The translations under genes were made by a program, and so were the position numbers. 31,510 nt of DNA from Christensenella sp. UBA3944 (GTDB lineage: Bacteria > Bacillota > Clostridia > Christensenellales > DTU072), in the NCBI GenBank assembly GCA_002385605.1, contig DGDU01000025.1:14455-45964 (forward strand), in the 5' to 3' direction. Under the pieces are notes generated by a model. The model saw only the letters and a program-made list of their open reading frames with translations. It made no database searches and was not told the DNA's origin. Position 1 is the stretch's first letter. Each line of letters begins with the position of its first letter. Positions 1 through 7,389 of the stretch are shown in pieces.

Positions 1-2133
1 GCCTGCTATCGAAACAGCGGTTACCTTGGGTTGGGCTTCGCGTTCGGTGACGAACAGGGGCAGGCTGTCGTAAGCCTCGCCCTCGTATACCCTTATTTCG
101 TACTCGCCCGCCTGGGTGAATTGGTAAGGCTGCGAATCGGAGAAGGCGTATAATTGTACGCCGTCTTTATAAATTCTTGCGGCGCTTGGCGTAAGCTGTT
201 TGATTACATAGGCGCCGTTGTTGTACCAAAGATAGACAAGCACATTGGCCCTTAGGTCACGCTCGAAGAAGCCGCCCGTGTTCTCCCCTACCTCGAAGTA
301 GTAACTGAAGTCTTGTATGAGGCGCATATCCGTTACGAGAAGGGGGTTTACATCTACGGTGACGGGGCGGCTCTCGGCGCCGTCCAGAGCGAACCTTACG
401 GTGTGCTGCCCGGGCTGCGAGCAGACAAGGCTGTAATCGTCGCCAAGCATTGTTTCGTTGAGGTGCTCCCAACCCGTGCCCGCATAGCCCGACTTGGCGA
501 ACCTGAAGGAGATATTGCCGTCGGCGTCCACTATCCAGTTGGCGGGGTCGCGCCAGATTTCCTCGGTTATCTCGCCGACTATAAGCTGCCCGCCCACATA
601 GTTGCGGGGGTCGGCAAGCTCTTCCTCGGAGACATCGCGGAAGAGGAATGTGCCGTTATCGAAGAAGGCGTTATATTTTACGAGCTGCGGGTCTATCTCG
701 TCGCCCGTGTAATACACCCTGCCCAGGATCCTGTTGATGCCCTCTTCTGCGAGGAACACCATTATGGCTTTTCTTTGCACTATCTCGATGGAAACCTCGA
801 TGGGCGCCCAGGTCGAGTTGGAATAGTATATCCTTATCGTGAACCTGCCCGTTTTGTTGAGAGCGGTATTTAGTGAGGCGAAGTCGGGGCTGGTCTTCAT
901 TATGTCGTTGAAGTCGAGCGGAACATTGCCGAGTATTGTGCCGTCGTCGTAGAATATCCTGGCTTTTCCCGTCGCCCATTCGATGGTGTCGCCCACAACG
1001 ATGAGCGAGCGGAGGTCGGGCTCGGGAGTGCGCACTATGTAATGCTTCTGCGAGTCGGAGGGGCTGTACACGGGAAGCTCGACTACCGTGCCTTCGGGGG
1101 CTGGAAGGGAGGCGTCCTGCGACACGAAAGAATATCTGCCGCGGGTGGAGGGCATTTTGGTGATTTCCATGCCCGTGGTGAGGGACTCGATAACCTTTAC
1201 ATAGATTACGACTTCCCTTTCGCGGTAGATTATCCTAACGGGGGTCTGGGCGCTTGCCCTGTTGAAGTTATATTCGAATTGTATATCGCCCGGCTCTATC
1301 TGGCTGTAATTTACGACTTCCTTGTCGCCGTTGTTGTACAACAGCGTGAGTTTGAGCCCCGTGGGGTCGAACACCTCGGTAAAGCGGGCGCCGCGCTCTT
1401 CTATGACAATGCGGTCGCCCTCGGGCTTGCCCTGGTTGAACCTTTCTATTTTGTTGATGAATTCGGGGTTGTTGTATTTATAAACCTGCTTTTGCGGCAT
1501 GCCGTCGGACTCGACAATTATCTGCTGTATTGCCTTGCGCTCGACATAAAGCAGAATTGGGGCGGTTTTGCCCTCGTAGGTTACGGTAAGCTCATAAGGC
1601 TCGGGGCGGGGAGGGCAGGCGGCGACGGAATACCCGCTTATCATCTCGGGGCGGATATTATGGAGGAGCACGCTCATGCTCTCGTAATGAATCCTGAGGC
1701 TAATACGGGTGTAGTCGGGCTGCCCGCCTTCTATGACCTTGAGGGGCCTCGCGGGGGACACCTTGCCCGTTTCGGAGTTGATTTCCACCGCTTCTATTCT
1801 CTGTATGGTGATGGGCTTAACAAAAATTTCGATTTCGGTAGAAAGGCCCATGTAAGTAACCGTTACCTTTTGGACGCCTTCCTGCTTGGGGTTGTAACCG
1901 CTTATCATATCGGGAGTGAGGTCTATGGGCTTGGTGAAGCCGTCGGCGTACGAAACGATAATCCTGGCGTCGCTTAAGTCGAGGTCCTGCCCGTAAAAAT
2001 ACTCGATGTTGCTGAGTTCCGCCACTATTCCGATAGGCTCTTTGCTGTTGCCAACGCCGCCGGAACACGCAGTAAGCGAAACCGCGGCAACCGCCAATAA
2101 AATGATAGCCAACAGAAGTATCCTGCGTTTCAT
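1..2133 (-). CDS. Ig-like repeat lipoprotein, C-terminus cut by window edge
   Basis: This is a surface lipoprotein, read leftward and still open at base 1 (711 codons visible, no stop). The N-terminus starts MKRRILLLAIILLAVAAVSL and has a lipobox LTA|C with the lipidated cysteine at residue 23. After a short linker it runs as repeats of the bacterial Ig-like type (Big_3/Big_4-like). The first is about residues 40-105, with the pattern 'Y-G-Q-D-L-D-L ... V-S-Y-A-D-G ... M-I-S-G-Y ... V-T-V-T-Y', and a similar unit follows at about 110-180. Later parts have the same beta-sandwich character. The start is ATG with GGGAG five bases upstream, and the gene has its own promoter. It probably binds a glycan or a partner protein at the cell surface, but no catalytic domain is visible. 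Lipoprotein status is near certain; the ligand is unknown. Confidence 0.88.
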   Translation of the reverse strand, partial: MKRRILLLAIILLAVAAVSLTACSGGVGNSKEPIGIVAELSNIEYFYGQDLDLSDARIIVSYADGFTKPIDLTPDMISGYNPKQEGVQKVTVTYMGLSTEIEIFVKPITIQRIEAVEINSETGKVSPARPLKVIEGGQPDYTRISLRIHYESMSVLLHNIRPEMISGYSVAACPPRPEPYELTVTYEGKTAPILLYVERKAIQQIIVESDGMPQKQVYKYNNPEFINKIERFNQGKPEGDRIVIEERGARFTEVFDPTGLKLTLLYNNGDKEVVNYSQIEPGDIQFEYNFNRASAQTPVRIIYREREVVIYVKVIESLTTGMEITKMPSTRGRYSFVSQDASLPAPEGTVVELPVYSPSDSQKHYIVRTPEPDLRSLIVVGDTIEWATGKARIFYDDGTILGNVPLDFNDIMKTSPDFASLNTALNKTGRFTIRIYYSNSTWAPIEVSIEIVQRKAIMVFLAEEGINRILGRVYYTGDEIDPQLVKYNAFFDNGTFLFRDVSEEELADPRNYVGGQLIVGEITEEIWRDPANWIVDADGNISFRFAKSGYAGTGWEHLNETMLGDDYSLVCSQPGQHTVRFALDGAESRPVTVDVNPLLVTDMRLIQDFSYYFEVGENTGGFFERDLRANVLVYLWYNNGAYVIKQLTPSAARIYKDGVQLYAFSDSQPYQFTQAGEYEIRVYEGEAYDSLPLFVTEREAQPKVTAVSIAG

Positions 2134-2150
2134 AAACACTCCCAATAAAC

Positions 2151-2170
2151 AGGGGACATACCTGTCCCCT
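2151..2170 (-). promoter_or_regulatory. 20-bp palindrome just downstream of the transcription start
   Basis: Perfect inverted repeat AGGGGACA-TACC-TGTCCCCT. It lies about 8 to 28 bases after the predicted start and 17 bases before the start codon of the lipoprotein gene. It could be a repressor operator or a leader RNA hairpin; no uridine run follows, so it is not a terminator. The binding factor is unknown. Confidence 0.55.
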
Positions 2171-2185
2171 CCGATAATCGTATTA

Positions 2186-2214
2186 ATTATATACTATAAT
2201 ATAAGCCAATGCAA
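2186..2214 (-). promoter_or_regulatory. Sigma-A promoter of the Ig-like lipoprotein gene
   Basis: On the minus strand there is TTGCAT, a 17-base spacer and TATAAT. Transcription would start near 2179, giving a leader of about 45 bases. The gene is therefore probably transcribed separately from the upstream eight-gene run, although I see no convincing terminator between them. Confidence 0.75.
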
Positions 2215-2252
2215 GACCAAACCTTAACTTTTGCCTTAATTTAACTTAAAGT

Positions 2253-4187
2253 TCAGATCAGGCTCTTGCTGAAAAAGTCCTCGTCGTCCCAGCTTAACAC
2301 GAAGGCGCCCAGGCTGCTCCAGCCCTGAAGCAGAGAGCCGTCCTTGTGCAGGGGCGAGAAAAATTCGATGGGAGTAAAGTTGTCTTTGGAAAGGTTGTAC
2401 TCGAACCACCTGGTGAGCGGGTACATATAGTCCATTCCGTACATGCGTTTGGCATAAGCGTACAGCGCCGACCAGTATGGCCAGTCGCCGCCGTTATGGT
2501 AGTAGTACGGAAGCGTGGACTTCGCTACAACCGCCTCGGGATACTTGTAGAACGGGTAGACGCAAAGCACTCCGAAGTCGCCCGCCTTCTGCTCGGTGTT
2601 GTTTCTGCTCTCGAGAAGGCGCTCCATATTCTTCAGTACGCTTACCGCCCTGTCGCCCTCGGCTATGCCGAAAAGGACACATATAACGGTGTCTATCGAC
2701 AGGTTGTCCTCGATTATGTTTTCGTTCTTATAGTTAACATAATACCCAAGTTTGGAATCCCAAAGTATGGTATTTATGGCGTCTTTTACTTTTTGGGCGC
2801 GCTCGAAATAGCTACGCGAAAGCACGGGGTTTTTGCCCTCGGTCAGCTTGCCGAGAGCGTATAAAGCGCGGGCGTAAAGCGCCTCGTCGTAGGTAACATA
2901 GCCCTCGCGGAATACATTGTCGCACCAGTCGCGCCTGTTGTAAGGGCCGCCTTTATACAGCAGGCCGGTGCTGTCGGTACGCTCCGAAAGCTTTTCTATG
3001 ACGACGATTGCGGCGTCAAGAAGCGTCTTTTTGCCACGCCATTTGAGGTCGAGGATTGCGGTGTCGCCGGTTACGCGCACATAGTCATAAAGCAGTATCG
3101 CGAAGAACGAGGGGCTGTCGTAGTGGTTGCCCCACCAGTTTTTGAAGTTGTACCTTACCGCCGAGGGGCAAACGCCGTCTTTGTCTATACCCTTGGATAA
3201 GGTTATTATTTCGTTTTTTACAAGCTCGGGCTGATAGCGCAAAGCAACCAGAGCCGTCCAGTAGCCGTCCCTGAAGTAGGTGCGGGCTGGGGACTGGTAG
3301 ACAAGGCCCGCGAGGAAGCCTTTGAACTCATCCTTTTCTTTATACAGCGAAACGCAGCAGTTGTAGCAGCTGTGGAAAAACGCTTTCAGAAATTCGGTGT
3401 CGCAAACCTTGGGCATTGGGAAGGAAGCGATATAATCTTCGCAGGCTTGCTTATGCTTGTCGAAGTTTTTAAAGCACTCGAGGACATCGCAATCGCTGAA
3501 ATCCCCTCTCGTGCCCATGCTTATTACCATGCGCATCACGCCCCTCTCGCCCTTCCTGACATCCATACCGAAGGCGTGCTGGTTGACATAAAATCTGTTT
3601 TGTTCCAGCCACTCCCCGGGGGCGCTCATGGCTATATCGATATAGCACTCGCCAAGAGGGTCGCACCTCGAGACAAAAACGCCGTCCTTGGTTTCACAAT
3701 ACTTGCCCTTGCGCAAAAGCCTCGCAGCGGTGGAAAACAGCGCCTTGCCGAGGGTCTTGGGAGAAAACCTGTCCAGGAAGAGCGCTTTGATGTACGCCGC
3801 GCCGTTAAGCTCGATATTGAAAACATCCCTGACAGTCAGGTCGGAGCCTTTGGCGAAAACTTCTATCTCCTGAAAAATGGCGTTATGCGAGCTGTCGGCA
3901 AAGCTCGTGATTTTTACTTCGGCGCCTTCGGCCTCAAAAGAAACCGTTTGCTTTCTTCCTATCATTTCTACGGTTTTGGGTACCGTAAAATCCATTATCC
4001 GATTCCCGATTTTTAGCAATGAGGAAAACGAAGCGATAAACTCCCACTTGTTGACGACGGAGTATTTGCTGATGTTTCCCCTGCCGTCAAACTGCGCGGT
4101 TAACAGATTGTTGGAAATGTCATAGTAGGTGGGAGATACAAACTTGCCCTCGCGGACTATCGCCCCGTTTTTGAAAGATACACTCAT
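2253..4187 (-). CDS. Six-hairpin (alpha/alpha)6-barrel glycoside hydrolase
   Basis: Putative cytoplasmic glycosidase of 644 aa with no signal peptide. Residues 1 to about 230 look like an N-terminal beta-sandwich; from about 260 onward the protein is an (alpha/alpha)6 toroid like the clan of GH15, GH37, GH63 and amylo-1,6-glucosidases. Supporting motifs are 'FRDGYW' near residue 305 (candidate acid Asp), 'WWGNHYDSPSFF', 'GPYNRRDW', 'HNGGDWPYW' and 'PIEFFSP' near residue 606 (candidate base Glu). The start ATG overlaps the stop of the upstream dehydrogenase as ATGA, so translation is likely coupled; AGGAGG lies about 13 bases upstream. It is the last gene of the eight-gene run. The substrate cannot be read from the sequence; other six-hairpin families such as GH78 or GH95 remain possible. 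Assignment to the superfamily is fairly secure, the exact family is not. Confidence 0.75.
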   Translation of the reverse strand: MSVSFKNGAIVREGKFVSPTYYDISNNLLTAQFDGRGNISKYSVVNKWEFIASFSSLLKIGNRIMDFTVPKTVEMIGRKQTVSFEAEGAEVKITSFADSSHNAIFQEIEVFAKGSDLTVRDVFNIELNGAAYIKALFLDRFSPKTLGKALFSTAARLLRKGKYCETKDGVFVSRCDPLGECYIDIAMSAPGEWLEQNRFYVNQHAFGMDVRKGERGVMRMVISMGTRGDFSDCDVLECFKNFDKHKQACEDYIASFPMPKVCDTEFLKAFFHSCYNCCVSLYKEKDEFKGFLAGLVYQSPARTYFRDGYWTALVALRYQPELVKNEIITLSKGIDKDGVCPSAVRYNFKNWWGNHYDSPSFFAILLYDYVRVTGDTAILDLKWRGKKTLLDAAIVVIEKLSERTDSTGLLYKGGPYNRRDWCDNVFREGYVTYDEALYARALYALGKLTEGKNPVLSRSYFERAQKVKDAINTILWDSKLGYYVNYKNENIIEDNLSIDTVICVLFGIAEGDRAVSVLKNMERLLESRNNTEQKAGDFGVLCVYPFYKYPEAVVAKSTLPYYYHNGGDWPYWSALYAYAKRMYGMDYMYPLTRWFEYNLSKDNFTPIEFFSPLHKDGSLLQGWSSLGAFVLSWDDEDFFSKSLI

Positions 4188-5320
4188 TGTTGGATTTTCT
4201 CCTCCTCTTTAAGCTTTTGCAGAAGTTTGCAGTATTCGTTGTAATCGAGAGGCAACTCTACTTTTTTGTTGCCGTTGTATGCCGAAAGATAGATGGCGTT
4301 TATTATCGAAAGAGCCTTTATGCCCTCGCTGCCCGGGGCGATAAGCTCGGCTTTGCCCAAAAGGCAATTTGTGAAATTCCTTATAATATTGGCCTGCTGC
4401 CCTCTTGTCCTCAGCTCGCTTAATATGTTGCGGATACCGTAAGTAAGCTTTTTTACCTTGTAAGGCGACCTGCCGTAGCCCTTTGTGGTGGTGGCGTTAA
4501 CCTCGGTTTCGGACTTGGCGAATTTAAGATATTTCATTTTGAACTTGCCGATGGTTATCCTGCCCTTGTCGCCCGCGATCTCCAGAAGGTTTGTGCCGTT
4601 TAGCTCGTGCCCTGAAGCCGTGAACACGCATTTGGCGCCGTTGGCGTAATCCATAATTGCCACGACATCGTTTTCGACGGTTATATCGCGGTTTTTGGTT
4701 GCGGCCCAGGCGGTAACGAATACGGGCATACCCGTAAGCCATTGAAGGACATCCAGCTGGTGGACGCATTGATTTATAAGAAGGCCGCCGCCCTCGCCGC
4801 ACCAGCAGGCGCGCCAGCCGCCCTGGTCGTAATAGTGCTGCGAGCGGTACCAGTCGGTTATCGTGAGGGTTACCCTCTTTATCTCGCCGAGCGCCCCCGA
4901 ATCGAGAAGCTTTTTGGCGTAGGCGTACATGCGGTTGGTGCGCTGGTTATACATGATACCATACTTAAGATGGGGCAGGCTTTTCGCGAGTTCGATTGCC
5001 TTTTGCGCCTCGCAAGCCTCGACGGCGGCGGGCTTTTCGGACAGCACATTAACGCCGGCGTTAAGGGCGTCGCACACAAGCTCGACATGCGAATAGTGCG
5101 GCGTCGCGACTATAACGGCGTCGGGTTTTACGGACGAAAGCATCGTCTTGTGGTCTTCAAAAAGGGCTACTTTGGGGAATTTTGCCCCGAAATCCTTTAG
5201 CTTTTGCGTATCGGTGTCGCATACCGCGACAAGTCTTGCGCCTTTAATCCTGCCCTTTGCAAGGTTATTGGCGTGAACACTTCCCATTCGGCCAATGCCG
5301 ATAACTGCGTAACGAATCAT
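4184..5320 (-). CDS. Gfo/Idh/MocA-family NAD(P)-dependent sugar dehydrogenase
   Basis: Oxidoreductase of 378 aa. The Rossmann motif GIGRMG (residues 8-13) opens the protein, followed by the family motif EKP at residues 95-97 and the 'GGGLLINQCVHQLDVLQW' segment around residue 175, which carries the catalytic-type H-x-x-D. Members oxidise or epimerise sugars, inositols and sugar-like compounds with NAD(P). I chose the ATG at 5320: AGAGG sits four bases upstream and the Rossmann fold begins at once. A longer frame from a TTG at 5341 would add seven residues and overlap the previous gene. Only one base separates this start from the stop of the GDPD-like gene, and the stop overlaps the next start (ATGA). 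It probably modifies a sugar released by the neighbouring hydrolases (inference). Confidence 0.92.
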   Translation of the reverse strand: MIRYAVIGIGRMGSVHANNLAKGRIKGARLVAVCDTDTQKLKDFGAKFPKVALFEDHKTMLSSVKPDAVIVATPHYSHVELVCDALNAGVNVLSEKPAAVEACEAQKAIELAKSLPHLKYGIMYNQRTNRMYAYAKKLLDSGALGEIKRVTLTITDWYRSQHYYDQGGWRACWCGEGGGLLINQCVHQLDVLQWLTGMPVFVTAWAATKNRDITVENDVVAIMDYANGAKCVFTASGHELNGTNLLEIAGDKGRITIGKFKMKYLKFAKSETEVNATTTKGYGRSPYKVKKLTYGIRNILSELRTRGQQANIIRNFTNCLLGKAELIAPGSEGIKALSIINAIYLSAYNGNKKVELPLDYNEYCKLLQKLKEEEKIQQ

Positions 5321-5321
5321 A

Positions 5322-5981
5322 CTACCTCTTGCAAGAATCAAGATATGCCGTCCTCAAAGGCAGAGCGAGGTCTATCCTGTTTGTTGTGATGTTGTCGGGC
5401 TCCAAAGCGATGAGCCTTTCGAGCATGGCGGCGTCGTCTACGGTGTATATCGACACTCCCAGCCCTATTTCTTTTGCTTTTTTGATAAATTCGTTTGAGG
5501 CATAAGAATAATGGATGTTTATGCCCTTTATGCGGGGGTTGTTGAAGCTGTCTAAGTATTCCTTGATTTTGGGCAGGTTTTCTACGCTTAAGGAATATTT
5601 TTTGTCATAGAACAGTTTGTTAACATACACGATGCCCGCGTCGAGATTGGGGATTTCCTTAGGCACGACAGAGCCCGTGAAGTATATGTAATCGGCGGCG
5701 TCCATGCTCTTTGCGAGGTCGAGGACGGGCTTGACAAGCCCCTTGCGCTTCACATCGCAGTTTACCATTACATTGTGCTTTTTGCAGTAATCGAATACAT
5801 ACGAAAGCCTTATTGCCCTAAACAGGAAGGGGCGTGGCAGCGTATGGGCAAGATGAAGCACCTTGTTCCAGCTCCAAATATCCACTTCGATGGAGTCTAT
5901 TTTGTAATCGGACATCTTGCGGAAATACCTGTAAGTGTTTTTGCCCGTCGCGAGCGCACCTCCGTGCGCGGTAATCATCAT
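5322..5981 (-). CDS. Divergent glycerophosphodiester phosphodiesterase (GDPD)-like protein
   Basis: A 219-aa TIM-barrel protein of the GDPD/PLC-like phosphodiesterase superfamily, without signal peptide. Typical members hydrolyse glycerophosphodiesters to glycerol-3-phosphate. Visible motifs are H6-G-G (usually H-R-G), E32-V-D34 (the metal-binding ExD), H46 in 'HLAHTLP' (the second catalytic His, but the usual following Asp is replaced by Thr), D76 in 'NCDVK' (usually Glu in the E-x-K motif), and a late 'NITTNRIDLAL' resembling the G-I-T-T-D closing motif. It is shorter than the usual 240-260 aa. These changes suggest an altered substrate or weakened activity. The start is ATG with GGAGG nine bases upstream. 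It lies 18 bases after the PHP gene and one base before the dehydrogenase, inside the run. Confidence 0.75.
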   Translation of the reverse strand: MMITAHGGALATGKNTYRYFRKMSDYKIDSIEVDIWSWNKVLHLAHTLPRPFLFRAIRLSYVFDYCKKHNVMVNCDVKRKGLVKPVLDLAKSMDAADYIYFTGSVVPKEIPNLDAGIVYVNKLFYDKKYSLSVENLPKIKEYLDSFNNPRIKGINIHYSYASNEFIKKAKEIGLGVSIYTVDDAAMLERLIALEPDNITTNRIDLALPLRTAYLDSCKR

Positions 5982-5999
5982 ATGCTGCTTCCTCCGTGT

Positions 6000-6959
6000 T
6001 TAGTTTATATAGAATGGCGTCGCAACGGCAAGCCGCGCGCCCTCGCTATCGATGCTTCCCTCGACGGTAACCTGCAAAAAGCCTTTGCCTAGCCTTAGCT
6101 TCTTGCTGTGCCGCCCGCCTTCTATCCCTATTCTCGTAACAGAATCCTGCGTATAAAGGGTAATGCCCTCTATTCCGAAAACCCTTAGGGCGTTTAACCC
6201 TTCGCTTGGCGGGGTGAGGGTAACGCTAAGCTCGTATTCGCCCTCGGGGACGCTTTCGCCTATATAATATACCCTTTTGCCGTCGCAAAGGGAGATATCC
6301 GCTTTGATGCCCAGCGACACATAGCTTCTGCCCTTTTTTATGGCTTCCAGAGCCTTTGCCGCCGTGACTTCGCCCTCTATGCCCAAAAAGGTGGCGGCGC
6401 ATACACCGCTTTCCGCCGAGTGCCAGTCCCTGCCGTATACGCAGGCGAGGCGGTTTCCGAGCGCGGTTAACTCGCGGTAGCGCTCTTCGGCGAACACATT
6501 GGTGGGCTCTTTGTGTGGGTTTGGGCCCGACCAGATTTCGTAGTGGGTGAAATCCTTATAGTCCTGTATGCCCCAGTCGTCGCTTCCTCCCGTGCAAATG
6601 GGGAAGCCTATCCGAAAGGGGTGGGCTATTCCGACGCAGCCGCCGGCTTCCTTTACGCAAGCCGCTTGTCGGCATACCGTTTTGGGGTTTACCGCGCGCC
6701 AGTCGATGCCGAAGTCGCCGCCCAGCGCGGTTATGTGCCCGAAAAAGGTTGTCCACTCTATCCCGCTTATAAAGGCGAGATTGTGCTGCGCAGACGCCCT
6801 CTCGGCGTAGCTGTTGCCGGTCGAGGTGTTATGGTCAGTAAGGGCAAAGCCCTTAAGCCCTTCGGCGGCGGCGCGCAAGGCAAGCTCTTCGGGCGTAAAC
6901 CGTCCGTCGCTGTGGAGGGTGTGCGTATGAAGCTCGAAAGGATAAAACTCAATCGACAC
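6000..6959 (-). CDS. PHP-domain metallohydrolase, CehA/McbA type
   Basis: A 319-aa metal-dependent phosphoesterase-fold enzyme. The PHP metal ligands are all visible: H11-T-H13 and D18 in 'HTHTLHSDG', D42-H43 in 'LTDHN', E68 in 'GIEW', H75, H113 in 'AHP', and D178-W-H180 in 'GRDWHS'. The C-terminal 85 residues or so form a beta-rich appendix. CehA/McbA relatives act on phosphoesters or on ester and amide bonds, so the reaction is not fixed by motifs alone. The start is GTG at 6959, supported by GGAGG nine bases upstream, and overlaps the end of the preceding small gene by 11 bases. In many relatives the beta-sandwich encoded by that small gene is the N-terminal part of the same polypeptide, so the two products probably work together. 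Confidence 0.88.
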   Translation of the reverse strand: MSIEFYPFELHTHTLHSDGRFTPEELALRAAAEGLKGFALTDHNTSTGNSYAERASAQHNLAFISGIEWTTFFGHITALGGDFGIDWRAVNPKTVCRQAACVKEAGGCVGIAHPFRIGFPICTGGSDDWGIQDYKDFTHYEIWSGPNPHKEPTNVFAEERYRELTALGNRLACVYGRDWHSAESGVCAATFLGIEGEVTAAKALEAIKKGRSYVSLGIKADISLCDGKRVYYIGESVPEGEYELSVTLTPPSEGLNALRVFGIEGITLYTQDSVTRIGIEGGRHSKKLRLGKGFLQVTVEGSIDSEGARLAVATPFYIN

Positions 6960-7389
6960 TTACTTCGACCTCCGCGATTACCTTTTGTGATAGCACGGCG
7001 TGAGCCGACAGCGTTACCGCCCATTCTCCCGCCGTTATTTTAGCGGGAAAGAACCCCGCCGACGAATAACTTTCGGATATCTCGTATCGGGCGTCGTTAA
7101 GATGCCTGTGAGCGGTGCCTACCAAACCCTCGGGCGAGTCTAAAGATATAGTTATAAGGTTATTTAGCGGAAGTTCGGCAGCCTTCCGCTCTTCGGAAGC
7201 CTCTATGCCGTACCTTCTGAAGCACTCGTCTATGAGGCGGAGGGAATACTCGCTGTCCTCGAGGGTTTTGGGGCTGTATTTATATTTTATGGTAAGCCTG
7301 CGGCATTCTTTATCTATATTAAAAGGGAACCTGAAGTGTCCCGATGTGTCCCGCGGGGTGAATTCGTGCTTTAGCCTGAATATCGTCAT
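6949..7389 (-). CDS. Small beta-sandwich protein, likely detached N-terminal domain of the PHP enzyme
   Basis: A 146-aa soluble protein with no signal peptide. It resembles the beta-sandwich that precedes the PHP domain in CehA/McbA-family proteins: 'RLTIKYKYSPKTLEDSEYSLRLID' early, and near the end 'SSAGFFPAKITAGEWAVTLSAHAV', which matches the usual pattern 'P-G-x-x-P-x-x-I-x-x-G-x-W-x-V-x-L'. Here the domain ends in its own TGA and the PHP gene restarts at an overlapping GTG in another frame. Its ATG overlaps the stop of the GH20 gene (ATGA) and has no clear ribosome site of its own, so translation is probably coupled. The role is likely structural or substrate-binding. The family match is from memory of the domain pattern, not from a search. 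Confidence 0.7.
   Translation of the reverse strand: MTIFRLKHEFTPRDTSGHFRFPFNIDKECRRLTIKYKYSPKTLEDSEYSLRLIDECFRRYGIEASEERKAAELPLNNLITISLDSPEGLVGTAHRHLNDARYEISESYSSAGFFPAKITAGEWAVTLSAHAVLSQKVIAEVEVSVD

Noticed and set aside
1042..1977. Rightward open frame of 311 aa
   Set aside because: It is antisense to the Ig-like lipoprotein gene, which has a signal peptide, lipobox, promoter and ribosome site. The rightward frame shows low-complexity hydrophobic shadow content and no such signals.
2215..2252. Terminator between the eight-gene run and the lipoprotein gene
   Set aside because: Only a short A-T palindrome (AACTTTAAGTT on the minus strand) is present, without a GC stem or T-run. Read-through into the lipoprotein gene cannot be excluded.
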